Shown here in pieces: positions 9,936 to 20,620 of a stretch of DNA of 64,000 bases. The notes below the pieces were generated by a model that did not search any database, was not told the origin of the DNA, and was given only the letters and a program-made list of their open reading frames with translations. Position 1 is the first letter of the stretch. Every line of letters begins with the position of its first letter. A program made the translations under genes and the position numbers. Source of the DNA: Hygrocybe punicea (lineage: Eukaryota; Basidiomycota; Agaricomycetes; Agaricales; Hygrophoraceae); assembly GCA_963556145.1 (NCBI GenBank), contig OY744463.1:2790001-2854000 (forward strand), read 5' to 3'.

Positions 9936-11672
9936 CACACGTCGTCGTTGCCATGGTGGACCCAGTCCGTCGAGTCCCAGGCCCTACAACATCAGAAATG
10001 CAACCCCGCATCTCTCGCGTCCCCCCGGCTTTGTACCACCCCGCAGACCATCCCCTATGCATTCGTACAGCCCCCCATGCACCTCAAACATCCCAAACAA
10101 TTCAGTCCCACGCATTTACAGCGATCCGACTGCGTTCCAGGTCACCCAGCCTCGCGACTCCGCGTATTCGACATCCCCAGCCTATACCACTTCTGTTGGA
10201 TCACCCGATGCGTCGTACCGTGTGCCAGAGCCCTACACTGTCCATTGCGAGCCCACACAGACCATCCCCGCCGTTATCGAGTCCCCAACCGCGTCTCACG
10301 TCACCCAGCCTCATGACCACACATATTTGACATTCCCAGCCCCTCACGTGTTCATTGGACCACCCACCAGTTCGTACAGGCCCTCATTTGCCTCAAACGC
10401 CCCAGACAAGCAGGTCCCCCACGTTTATAGCAATCCAGCCACCTCCCACGTCACCCGGCCTTGTGACCCCGCATATTGGACATCTCCGGCATCTACCACC
10501 TCCGTAGGATCACCCACGCCCACGCACCATGCACCAGGGACCCACATCGCAAGTCCTGAGCCAATACAGGCCGCATCCGCCATGTTTGAGCCCCCTTGGA
10601 TTCACCACGTCATCCTGCCTCAGGCCCCCATTTACTCGACATCCCCAGCTGCTCATGCCTTTGTAGAACCCACTGCCGCCTCGTACCATGTCCCAGACAC
10701 CCACACCGTCTTTCCCAAGCGTATACAGGCCGCCTCCACCGTTAGTGAGTCCCCAAACGCATCCCACGTCACCCCACTGCATGCCCCTGCCTATTTGACA
10801 TCCCTGGCTATCCACGCATCCAACAGACCACCCACGACCTCATACCGCATCTCAGACCCCCACATGACCAGTCCCGAGCCAATACAGGCCGCACCTGCCG
10901 TTATCAAAGCCCCAACGCCATCCCACGCCAACCCGCCTTGTGCCTCCACCAACTCGACATACCCAACCTCTAGCACTTTCATTGGACCAACCCCTGCCTC
11001 GCTCAACCTTCCAGGGAACCATACCACTGTCCAGGACCACGTACAAGCCGCCCCCACTGTTATTGAGACCTCACCGCCATCCCCCACGCATTCCACCAGC
11101 CACGACCAATGACGACCATGCACACCAGCCCCCACACCTTCATTCATGCACCCATGCCTCAGTACGCCCCTCTCCAGTCCCAAACAAAGTCCCCACACCC
11201 GACATCGACCTCACCTTCATCTGTCCGCCCCCGATACCCATCTTCTCAGAGCCCCGTGTGGCCAGAAGATTCACTGAGCACCACTGTTTCTATCGTTTCA
11301 CAGCCATTACTGACTGACCGCAACTACATCCATCCTCTCGGAGCCCCGTGTGGCCAGAGGATCACCCGAACAACATCGCCCCTGCCTCCCCAGTCCCCAT
11401 CCTCAATACCCGACGAGCCGATATTTGTAGGATATCATTGTGTCCAACCAACGTCACCTCCACCTTCATCACCTCTGACCCCAATACCCATCTCTATCTT
11501 AGTTGAGGCACTTCTCAGGCTCAAGCCCAACGAGTCCCCTTTCGCCAACGAAGTACTGCCAGAAATGTCAATTGTTACCGACCTAGTTATGTTCGCCATC
11601 AGGGCCACCCGGAAGCTAGAGCAGGAGATGTTAGAGAGGTTAGAGAACTTGGAGAAAAGGTTTTTGGTTTGA
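9838..11672 (+). CDS. Pro/Ser/Thr repeat protein with C-terminal helix
   Basis: An open frame runs from about 9838 to a stop at 11110-11112. The next frame overlaps at ATGA (11109) and runs to 11672, so the two parts are joined by a frameshift or an unseen intron. The first part has about seven imperfect ~48-residue repeats with a pattern like Q-A-x-P-A-V-I-E-x-P-T-x-S-H-V, then YSTSPA, then VGPPxASY. The second part ends in a charged helix (EMLERLENLEKRF), a possible coiled coil. There is no in-frame ATG near the start, so an upstream exon is likely, perhaps the gene at 7524-9687. No enzyme domain is seen. The repeat resembles coding regions in elements A and E. Confidence 0.5.
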
Positions 11673-12145
11673 GAATCTGTTGCTTCTTTTTATTTCAAGT
11701 ATTTTCCCACCCACTTCCATTCCCTCCCTTTTTTATTATTTCTTTATTATCCTTGTGTTTATGACTGAGGGCAGTCATTATTAGAGTCCCCTGTGGATGT
11801 AGAGATCCATATCTCTGTGAGTACGTATTCTTCTACTTTCCTTCATCCTTCTTCCTTCTGCATTCCCCTCCATTCATTAGATTCCATTTTCTTAGTACAC
11901 TCCCTTTTATAGATACTATACAGTACCTATATAGTGTTTTGTGTACATACATACAAACAAGCTGAGTTTTGGGTTTTCACCCCAACGACAAGAACTTGCA
12001 CACCCCGAATCCACGCCTACAAAGGCCACGTTCACCACATCATAGAGACACTGATCAGGTTGATATGTTTCAGTAGATTTGATGTTTACCACCTCTTCTC
12101 CTAACTAGCCTGTGCAGAACACCGCCTTGTTTAAGTACTATAAAA
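11673..12145. other. Spacer with second direct repeat
   Basis: A T-rich 3' region of the preceding gene, then copy 2 of the direct repeat (11798-12045). No further gene is seen. Confidence 0.5.
11798..12045 (+). repeat. Direct repeat, copy 2
   Basis: Starts TGTAGAGATCC and matches 9683-9935, including the ATACAGTACCTATATAGTG core and the block ending GTTCACCACA. Confidence 0.6.
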
Positions 12146-12478
12146 TGTAGAGATAGTTGTACCAATAATACAAGTTGACTCTTCACCCCAAAATGCACAG
12201 AACTCTTTCATACTAAGTCTCTCATCACTTTCCGTTATCCCATAACAAACCCACCTTTACTATATCTAAAAACTCTCCATCAACTCCATGACCCAACCGA
12301 ATCTGATTCCCAAATCAATCCGGAAACCAACCTGACCAATCGGATAGGTCCAATCCTCTCTGGTTCTCACTTACGTGACCTCGGATTCCCTACTTGCCAC
12401 TCCTTTGATCACTTCTACTAGCTGATCACCCTTCATAGTAGATTCCCATTCGGATCTACAACCCCACTCGCCATCACA
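12146..12478 (+). repeat. Degenerate 5' LTR of Gypsy remnant G
   Basis: The last ~80 bp (TGATCAC...CTCGCCATCACA) match the end of family B LTRs in sense orientation. The start is uncertain; TGTAGAGAT at 12146 is the best candidate. Confidence 0.45.
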
Positions 12479-12480
12479 AC

Positions 12481-12498
12481 TGGAGCCCACCATGATGA
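12481..12498 (+). other. Primer-binding site of G
   Basis: TGGAGCCCACC followed by ATGATGA, 2 nt after the LTR end. It matches the A/B/C primer-binding site except in its last seven positions. Confidence 0.6.
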
Positions 12499-12639
12499 GT
12501 GGTTCCAGTACAAATAAACCCAGGTCCCCTATTGCTTCCTGACTCCGGTCACATACATGAACCCTTTGAGAAGAACTTTCGCTTTCCGTTAATGATCCGA
12601 CAAACCAGGAGGAAGTATTATTTGACGTACCCGAGCACC

Positions 12640-13681
12640 TAGCTTTGCACACTGCTCTTCCACTTGTGTCAGGATCTGGCACCCCTTTATTTACTCCATC
12701 CAATAGTCCAGAACCTATCGATTTACCCCTTGAAATCCCGGTCATCCGCATCTCTTCGGACGAATCTTCTGAATTAAGCTCACCCCCACACCAACTTCGT
12801 CGTCTTTCGCTCAACAACAATCGGCTTCTGTTTCTAGTACTGTTCCATCTATCGTCCCATCTTCAATTTCATCTCCCGATCCTGTTCCAACATCTAGTAT
12901 CATCTCATCTGCCTCCTCGACATCGTTATCCACGAATTTTAGTGTTCCGCCTCCCAATTTGTCAAATATTGTGATCTCGTCTCCTATAGTTTTTACATCA
13001 TTGATTCCGGTTCCTGTTGTTCCCATCCCATCTACATCTACATCCTCGATCCCTGTTCCTACACCTGTCATGTCCACTACCCGACAAATGCCTGCACGTG
13101 GCCACACCACGGCTCCGACCTTTGACGGGAACCCGTTAAATCTTAAACGTTTCTTTGACAAAGTCAACCTCTTAGCAGACAAGGCCAAACTTGACAACAG
13201 GGGCAAAATTAAACATAGTCTTTGGTATGCCAGTATAGCCAACTTCGAGATTTGGGATTGTTTACTGACAGCGGCCGGTGCCGATTTTGATGATTTTTGA
13301 AAAGCGGTTATACAATTATATCCCAGTGCTGAGGACAATCGACGATATTCGGTCGTGGACCTTGATCAACTTACTATTACACAAGCCTGACATGGGATCC
13401 GTACCTGTGCAGAGTTGGGAGAATATTATAGAGAATTCTTCCCTATCGTGGGTTTCTTACTTGACAGGAAACGGATCTCAGAACGTGAACAAAATCTGGC
13501 ATACGAGGCTGGATTCGACCCTGAGCTCAAACAGCAGGTTAAAATGAGGATGCAGTATAGCAAACCCGATCATTTCCACGACAATCGTTATGATTATCAA
13601 GAATTTCACAACTGTGCTCATTTCCTGTTGGCCAGAACCGCAGCTGACCAAGGATCCTTTACCTGATCCACGTATACTCAT
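12640..13681 (+). pseudogene. gag: Gag remnant of Gypsy G
   Basis: A Ser/Pro/Val-rich leader (12640-13070) is followed by a capsid-type domain homologous to element C Gag: RGHTTAPTFDGNPLNL near 13098, then a frameshift around 13300-13415, then GEYYREF...GFLLDRKRISEREQN and FHNCAHFLLA ending near 13640. A TGA at 13664-13666 interrupts it. The frame continues in the 17 bp after LTR B4 (21453-21469), so B4 inserted into this gag. Nothing of pol is present. Confidence 0.7.
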
Positions 13682-13779
13682 TGTGGTGGCGAGTTCTGTT
13701 GTAGACCCAGAAGAGGAATCTACGGAAAGTGGTGATCAGCTAAGAAGTGATCTGAGGAATTAGTTTCTTTAGGTCTAGT

Positions 13780-13980
13780 TAGTGTTGCCTAAAATCAGCT
13801 GGTCAGAAAAAGCTGATCCTGGTCCTGATTTTTTGGTGCACAACCAGCTTTCTTGCTGACTGGTATTTGGTAGCTATGGTCTATAGCTACCAAATACCAG
13901 TCAGCAAGAAAGCTGGTTGTGCACCAAAAAATCAGGACCAGGATCAGCTTTTTCTGACCAGCTGAGTTTAGGCAACACTA
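13780..13980. mobile_element. Near-perfect palindromic hAT MITE (201 bp)
   Basis: Termini TAGTGTTGCCTAAA / TTTAGGCAACACTA. The two ~95-bp arms are almost exactly complementary with a tiny loop near GGTCTATAGCTACC. An 8-bp duplication GGTCTAGT lies at 13772-13779 and 13981-13988. The TAGTG terminus and 8-bp duplication fit the hAT superfamily. No coding capacity. Confidence 0.9.
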
Positions 13981-14218
13981 GGTCTAGTCAATCCAACCCG
14001 AATCCAGGGGTTCCGGAATCAGAGGAAGAGTGTGGGGAAAGGACGAAGAGTGGTGTAGACGATACGAAGAGTGGACTAAGAAATAGAACTGAAGTGCGCT
14101 GTAATAACCTGTATTTTCTATATGGTTTTGTAGTATAAATGTGCTACTTTTATACTACTGTGAGGGATCCTGTGCTGTAGTAACCATGTACTACAAGCAA
14201 AGGCTGTAAGTGATAGGG

Positions 14219-14776
14219 TGTTACAGATCGCTGTTCTTATGGCGGACTCTGGCAACAACAAACCAAACGAGGATGTAATAAGAAAGAAGCGAGTACAAAC
14301 AAGGAAAAGGAGAGAGGAGTCTGGGTTTCTGGTAGTGGTCGAGGGAAGAGTAGCTAGACTAAACTTAAAGATTACTGACTATGAATGTCCATGATTATAT
14401 ACTAGTAAACGACTTTAGGGTCGGCTTCTTCGTCATGTGTGGTTGCGGGGAGGACGAGCTCCGAGATGAATGGCGTCTTGCTTGACTTCATGGTCGACGT
14501 GTTTTGGGGTGCCAACGTGGTGGCCAACGGCTGCGTTGTGGGTCTGGTGTCAGCAGACAACTGATCCGGTGATTGTGTTGTGCAGTGTTGTTAAGTGCCC
14601 GTATGAGCGTGTATGATGTATCGGCAGTGATCGGGTGATGAGGGTAATCATATGGATTAGGATACCATCGTCGATTGTCGTCAATGATGTTCTGAACCCA
14701 GGTTATGACGTTGTTTTGGGATGTGGAATCAGAGACGGGGTCGGAAGCGGGGGTTAAATCGGGGTGAAACGTAACA
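14219..14776 (-). repeat. D 3' LTR
   Basis: 558 bp, TGTTACAGATCG to AACGTAACA on the plus strand, paired with 20621-21178 and of equal length. Confidence 0.92.
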
Positions 14777-15229
14777 ATACCCCTGGAACAAGGGGAATCG
14801 TCCCGATTAACCGGAGGGAACACGGAGTCATACACAGCAGCACAATCGATGAATTCGCGGTAAGGATTGATGGGTTCATCGGTGAACCAAACAGGAACAG
14901 TTGGGGGAACAGCAGGAGAGTGGGATGCGTGGAGTAGAAAGTTCGGGGGGCAAAGAAAAGATCAACGCCAAGATGAGCAATAGACAATGTAGGGTGGATG
15001 GAGCCGAAGGAAGAAGGGGACATTAAGTCGACGGCGAAACGGACATCTCGGTGACAAAGGTGACACTTCGAACGAGGGATACGAAAGCGAGGGGGAAGGA
15101 GATGATGATATGGGGAAGAAGGAAGATATACAGTGGAGGCAGACATGGGGGAGCGAAGGTAAGGAGTAAAGAGAAGAAAAGAAAAGAAAACAGACTACAT
15201 ATACAAAGAAGGAAGATTAGGGCAGGCAA
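14777..15229 (-). other. D 3' non-coding region
   Basis: Between the integrase stop and the 3' LTR. Purine-rich on the plus strand at 15100-15230. No convincing gene is seen. The minus strand ends CCAGGGGTAT at the LTR, a weak polypurine tract. Confidence 0.45.
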
Positions 15230-16906
15230 TTAATACACGAGGTGATCGGGATTAACGGGATGATCGTGGGTAAAAGAAGAAGGAAGAAGAGAGAAACGAT
15301 GTGGGGTTGTAATGTCATATTCGTGTGAAAGGGCGGCGGAGGGGATTGGCGATGGAAGGCGATAACAATGGACGATCGGGAAAGCGTAAGGACAGAGTTT
15401 CTTGCGTGAGTTGAAATCGAGATTACTGAACCCAGTAGTGGCAGTAATCTGGGCAGGAGTGATGACGGGGGAAGAGATTTCGATGATGGATGTGATGGCA
15501 TCAATGGGGGCGGTTTCATAGAGATATGCATGCGTGATGCCGGGAGGAAAGAGGTATTTGCGGAATTTGTGGTTTTTTGAACCGTCAAGGATGAGGGTGG
15601 CATTGTGTGGGTAAATAGTGAGCAGAATGGAAGAGGAAGAAAAAGGAGGGATGACGGAAGGGGGAAGAGTGAAAAGGGAGCGAAGAGATAACGAAGAGGG
15701 AGCACGGGGATGTAATTTATGGAAATCGTCGACGAGATCCTGGCAGTATGTAGTTTCAGATGTGGGGATCCAGGAATCTTCGTCGCGGGGATAGTCGAGC
15801 CAATGTACTAAATAATATAATTTGTTACGGCGTATGCGGGAATCAAGGATATGTTCTATTTCGTAATGATCGTCATTGTCGATAATTTCAGGAGGGGGTC
15901 GAAGATGGTATTTGTGTTGGATGGGGGAAGAAGGAGGTTGGAATGGAGAAAGGAGAGCAACGTTGAATACGGGGAAGATTTTCCAGGTTTTCAGTAACTT
16001 CAGTTTATATGACGATGAACCGATTTTGTTGAGAACGATGAAAGGACCGAATTTTTGATTGTCGAGTTTTTTGCTGGGACGATCTGTGGTTAAATTCTTT
16101 CCATTCAGCCAGACTTTATCACCAGGGGAAAAGATAATTTTCTTGACATGACTGTCATACCTATCCTTCATTGTCTGTCTTGTGACATCCGCAATTTCGC
16201 CAATTTTTTGTTGTATGCTCTTCATTCGCGTGATGAAATCATGGACAGCTTCATTTGCGATTGGAGTATGTGTATCGAGGTCAAGACCCATCCATGGATG
16301 TTGTCCTTGTGTCGCAAAGAAAGGAGAAGTCTTGATTGTGGATGATTCACGATTGGCTAATGCAAATTCTGCAAGGGCGAGCCAGTCGTGCCAGTCATCT
16401 TGTCGATAATTGGTGAAGAAACGAAGGAAGATTTCGAGTTCTTGGTTCATCCGTTCTGTTTGTCCATCAGCACGTGGATGATATGCTGTTGTGGGTCGTC
16501 CCATGATGCCGATCAACGAATATAATTCTGTGATGAATCGTGAGATGAAAACAGAACGGCAATCCGAGATGACGAAACATGGCATGCCAAAACGTTTGAA
16601 GACATGATCACAGAACAATCGTGCCCATCCTTCCGATGTCAATGTTGTGTTCGTGGCGATGAAGATTGGATGTTTTGATCGTTTTTCGACAACAACCAAA
16701 ATGGCGTCAAAGCCATGTGATTCTGGTAGGGGACCAATCATATCGACGGAAATTGTATGCCAATTGTATGGCGGGACATCGTGGGGGAAAAGTTGTCCAA
16801 GTTGTTTCCCACGTCGTGGTTTGTTCTGTTGACACTCAGTACAACCATTAATATATCGTTCAACATCTTCCTGGATGGTTGGCCATGTCGTTGTTTGTGA
16901 AATCAA
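15230..16906 (-). CDS. D integrase with chromodomain
   Basis: 558-residue frame. The zinc-binding region is partly retained (CTECQQNKPRRGK). The catalytic core has VDMIGPLP (first Asp), VISDCRSVF (second Asp; the usual DRGS is altered to DCRS) and ADGQTERMNQELE (Glu). A GPY/F-like segment (KKLDNQKFGPFIVLNKIG) follows. A chromodomain lies at about residues 350-405 (YEIEHILDSRI, YYLVHWLDYP, DSWIP). A ~150-residue C-terminal extension of unknown role follows. The chromodomain places D among chromoviruses, which target modified chromatin. The upstream zinc finger and link to RNase H (16907-17187) are disrupted, so this is a piece of a damaged pol. Confidence 0.88.
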   Translation of the reverse strand: MISQTTTWPTIQEDVERYINGCTECQQNKPRRGKQLGQLFPHDVPPYNWHTISVDMIGPLPESHGFDAILVVVEKRSKHPIFIATNTTLTSEGWARLFCDHVFKRFGMPCFVISDCRSVFISRFITELYSLIGIMGRPTTAYHPRADGQTERMNQELEIFLRFFTNYRQDDWHDWLALAEFALANRESSTIKTSPFFATQGQHPWMGLDLDTHTPIANEAVHDFITRMKSIQQKIGEIADVTRQTMKDRYDSHVKKIIFSPGDKVWLNGKNLTTDRPSKKLDNQKFGPFIVLNKIGSSSYKLKLLKTWKIFPVFNVALLSPFQPPSSPIQHKYHLRPPPEIIDNDDHYEIEHILDSRIRRNKLYYLVHWLDYPRDEDSWIPTSETTYCQDLVDDFHKLHPRAPSSLSLRSLFTLPPSVIPPFSSSSILLTIYPHNATLILDGSKNHKFRKYLFPPGITHAYLYETAPIDAITSIIEISSPVITPAQITATTGFSNLDFNSRKKLCPYAFPIVHCYRLPSPIPSAALSHEYDITTPHRFSLLPSSFTHDHPVNPDHLVY

Positions 16907-17187
16907 TTCGATTGTTTTGTCACAGCCTGGGTGGCCTGCAATAGGATTATCGTGGTGTAACGAAATAATATTGTCATTCGTGGGAGACGTATGGAGTATT
17001 CATCGAATCGATTGTTCTGGTGGAATAAAAGTGAGTCAGGGAGACCAATCATACCTTTGTCGTCCATTTCTTTTGGTTTATGATCAACTTGTCATGATAG
17101 GAGATCGGCTTTCTTGTTTTGTGAACCCTTTCGATATAATAAACGGAAATTATAGTCCTGTAGGAATGCAATCCAACGAGCCTGTCG

Positions 17188-19370
17188 TCAGGTGAGATCT
17201 TGTGGTTTTCGATAATATTCTAAATTGCGATGATCGGTGTAAACATCAACTTGTTCTCTTGCGCCAAGGAGGAAATGACGCCATTCTTCGAAACTCCATA
17301 TGATTGCGAGTAGTTCTTTGTCAAAGATTTGATAATTTCGTTCGGCTGGTGTCATTGTTGTCGACATATAGGCCACAGGGCGGAAAAGACCGTCAGGTTG
17401 TTCTTGGGATAAGATAGCACCGATTGCATAATCTGATGCATCGCACTCGATGGTGAATTTTTTGTCAGGGACGGGTAAGACGAGAATTGGATCAGTCGTT
17501 ATGATGGTCTTCAGATGATCGAATGTGTTTTGCTGTTCTTCTGTCCAATCCCATTTTGCCTTTCCCATCAGTTTGTGTAACGGACTTGCAATCTGTGAGA
17601 AATTTTCAACAAAACGACGGTAAAAATTCAAGAAACCAATGAATCGCTGTAATTCAGTTTGATTTGTTGGGATGGGCCAATCAGTGATGGCATTGGTTTT
17701 GATTGGGTCCATTTGGACTTGACCATGTCCGACGATGAGTCCAAGGTAATCGACTTTTTCTTTATCGAATGTACATTTCTTTGGTTTCAGGAATAGATTA
17801 TTTTCGCGGAAAATCTTCAATACTTGTTTCGTTCGCTTCTGGTTTTCTTCAAGGGACTTTGAGAAGATTAGGATGTCATCCATGTAGACCAACAACCATC
17901 CTTCACGTATTTCGTATTGGAAAATGTGGTTCATCAGTCGTTGGAATGTCGGTGGTGAGTTCTTCAGGCCAAAGAACATGACTGTTGGTTCGAATAAGCC
18001 TTTGGTGTCAAAAAGGCGGCTTTGTGTTCATCACCTTCCTTGATATGGACATTATTAAATCCCCATCGTACGTCAAGTTTCGTGAAGTATTTCGCATTGG
18101 CTAGTTGATTGATGATGTCGTTGATCACTGGTAATGGGTACTTGTCGTCAACCGTCCATGAGTTTAGCCAACGATAATCTTGTATCGGTCGTCGTTCGGC
18201 TGCATCCTTTTTTGATATGAAGAAAAAGGGAGAAGCGTACGGTGATTTCGATGGTTGAATTTGTCCTGTCTTCAGATTTCCATCAAGGAATTTGTCGAGA
18301 TCTTGTTTCTCAAGTGGTGATAATGGATATAACTTGCAATCATGATGGTCTGGTGCATCTGGTTTCAGGGTAATCGCGTGGTCCTCCATTGTCTCTTCCA
18401 TCACTTGGTCAAACCAAAGAGGTCGTTCCCAGACCACAGTATTGAACTCGGTCGACCGTATTGTTGATGGCTTGCCACAACCAGAAAGACATCGTGAGAA
18501 TTTGATTTCGTTTTCGCACCAATCAATTTCTGGGTTATGTTTCTTGAGCCAATCATACCCAAGGAAAATGTCCATTTTCACCAATGTCGTTACTGCAAAA
18601 TGAAGCAATTCCTGATGGTCACCCAGATGCATTTGCAATTTGCAATATTCCGTGATCTGTCCTGTTTTCAGTTGTGTTCCATCACTCATGTATGAGTTGA
18701 ATGGGTTCAGATATGGTTTCGTCGGAATATTGTATGCTTTGACGTAACCAACATCAATGGCGCAAATGGTACAACCACAATCAATCAAGCCTGTCATGGG
18801 GTATTGTCATCCATCTTGTACGACAGAAACAAAGCCATGGACCAACAACGCCATACGAAGTTCGGAATCCTTTTGCGTTACCGCGCGTATTGGTTCTAAT
18901 GTCCATGGTTCATGTGGTGAATCTTGTGGCATATTTTGTACCAACCATTGTACCGCTTCATTGATTGGCTGTCGATTGAGTGTTAGGACCAACCCTGGTG
19001 ATATCTTTTCCATCCATTGTCCATAGATATCGAAGTCATGCAAAAGGTCGAGGGCGTAGCCCATCGTGGTTGAGCGAATGGTGACAATTGTCTCCATTGC
19101 GTTGAATTCTGACTTGACTGTTGTCTTCCTGTGTTCTGTTAAGGGAATCATTTTCTCTTCTTCGTCGTCCATAACATGGGTATCTTGCCACGTGTTACTT
19201 TCCTCTTTCGGCTCTAGTTTCGTTGTTTCTTTCAGGTCATTGCGGAGGACTTTGAGTTTGGTGAAAACGTTGTTGAATTGTTTACATACGCGTACATCAT
19301 TCTCGAGTACATCATTCTCGAGTCGTGCGATCGTGGCCTCTTGCGCTTCACGTCGCTTTGTCAAAAACCC
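17188..19370 (-). pseudogene. pol: D protease, reverse transcriptase and RNase H
   Basis: Starts in the -1 frame relative to gag at the slippery site 19364-19370. A charged ~185-residue linker ends at TGA 18807-18809, in frame with what follows. Next is a retropepsin (GLIDCGCTICAID, where D-S/T-G has become D-C-G), then RT (PIQDYRWLN, FTKLDVRWGFNN, and after a one-base frameshift near 18005, MFFGLKNSPPTFQRLMN and VYMDDILIFS), then RNase H (ECDASDYAIGAIL, YTDHRNLEYY). TGA at 17188-17190 falls where the family has Arg before RQARW. The order Gag-PR-RT-RH-IN is typical Ty3/Gypsy. This copy cannot make a full polyprotein. Confidence 0.87.
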
Positions 19371-20590
19371 TCCTGCTTCAACTTCAATGCTGTCAACTCA
19401 TTCATCAATGCTGCGATCCGGGCGTCCTTGCCGTCATCTTCTTGTTGTTTCACTGTCTGTGGTATCGTTTGCATTGAACGAATCTGTTGTCGTCCTTGTT
19501 GCTCCGGACAGTTACGAGAAACATGTCCAGGTTGTCGACATTTGAAACAAATCCCTTTCTTCATGTATTCTTGTCGTTGTTCATCCGTCAAACATGTAAA
19601 CGTTTGTTGTCTTGGTTGGGTTCGTCGGGTATCGACGTCCATTGGTACGGATTCCGACTGGGGACGGGATGTCGATGTCTGTTGGGGATGAGGAGTTGTC
19701 ATTGTGGACGTTGCGGCAGGATTGTATCGTGTCTTCATCGTTGTTATATTCATGGACCGTATCTGATCCTGGCGACATCGCCATTGCTGGTCAAGTTTGA
19801 CCGTCTGTGCTTGCCATTCCTCAACGGTGGATGGAATGGTCATGCCTGTGTAGATCTGATCGATCAAAGGCTTGTTCATGTGCAATTCAATGAGTTGAAT
19901 GAGGTAACTCTCATTCAGGATTTCACCAAGTCCAGCGATGTGTTGGAGAGTATCAAACTCGATCCAAAATTCATCGGCCGTCATTTTTCCCTGATGCAAG
20001 TCATTCAACTTTGTCAATGCATCTTTCTTCTGATCCGGTTTCTCGAAATGTCGTCTGAATTCCTTGGTGAAATCGTCCAAGGATCCGAAGTTGACGGGGG
20101 AGTGCTGCAGGGCGATGTCGACGTATTCATCTGCCCATCGTCCAGCAAGTCCTCCCTGTAAATACGAGAGGATAAAAAGGATCTGTTTTTCTTCTGTGTC
20201 GAACGCGGCCCTGTTGGCCCGGATATAGATGAAGGCTCCACGGAAGAATGTTTTAAATCCTTCTTTGTTTCCATCGTACTGAGCCGGCGGAGCAATATGA
20301 GATTTCGGAGGTGACAGGGCTGCGGGTGCTGAAGTGGTAACGTCTTGGGTTTCATGGGTTGTTTCGTCTGACATTCTGGTTCGTGATTGAGTTTGATGGT
20401 GAGAAGTAGGTGTTGGAGGAGAAAATGATGACGAGGGGAAAGGCGCGGTTCGGAAGTCGGTCTGTGTTGCGATGAAATGGTCGAAGTCTTCGTCAGAGGA
20501 ATCTGACGTTTCGGGTGCGAGGTGATATTCGTCATCTTGATCGGAATCTGGGGTTCGATATCGTCGAGGTTCCAGGTTGTCTTGGTTCAT
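19361..20590 (-). CDS. gag: D Gag with zinc knuckle
   Basis: 409 aa from ATG 20588-20590, only 30 nt after the 5' LTR, to TGA 19361-19363. The N-terminus is acidic/Pro-rich, the capsid-type region is at ~110-255 (YDGNKEGFKTFFRGAFIYI, DDFTKEFRRHFEKPDQK, MTADEFWIEFDTL), and a CCHC knuckle at ~350 reads CFKCRQPGHVSRNC (CX2CX4HX4C). The end is Lys/Gln-rich. It forms particles and packages RNA in this class. The frame is intact. A slippery heptamer lies just before the stop. Confidence 0.9.
   Translation of the reverse strand: MNQDNLEPRRYRTPDSDQDDEYHLAPETSDSSDEDFDHFIATQTDFRTAPFPSSSFSPPTPTSHHQTQSRTRMSDETTHETQDVTTSAPAALSPPKSHIAPPAQYDGNKEGFKTFFRGAFIYIRANRAAFDTEEKQILFILSYLQGGLAGRWADEYVDIALQHSPVNFGSLDDFTKEFRRHFEKPDQKKDALTKLNDLHQGKMTADEFWIEFDTLQHIAGLGEILNESYLIQLIELHMNKPLIDQIYTGMTIPSTVEEWQAQTVKLDQQWRCRQDQIRSMNITTMKTRYNPAATSTMTTPHPQQTSTSRPQSESVPMDVDTRRTQPRQQTFTCLTDEQRQEYMKKGICFKCRQPGHVSRNCPEQQGRQQIRSMQTIPQTVKQQEDDGKDARIAALMNELTALKLKQEGF
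19364..19370 (-). promoter_or_regulatory. D gag-pol -1 frameshift site
   Basis: On the minus strand GGGTTTT is read G GGT TTT immediately before the gag stop TGA, fitting the X XXY YYZ slippery rule. The pol frame is -1 and open from here. Confidence 0.65.
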
Positions 20591-20607
20591 TATTGAGGGA
20601 GTAGAGA

Positions 20608-20618
20608 AAGTTTAGTCT
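20608..20618 (-). promoter_or_regulatory. D predicted self-primer binding site
   Basis: Minus-strand AGACTAAACTT, 2 nt after the 5' LTR, is the exact complement of AAGTTTAGTCT at 20768-20758, the predicted first 11 nt of the transcript. This arrangement matches the self-priming of Tf1-type elements. Confidence 0.65.
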
Positions 20619-20620
20619 TA

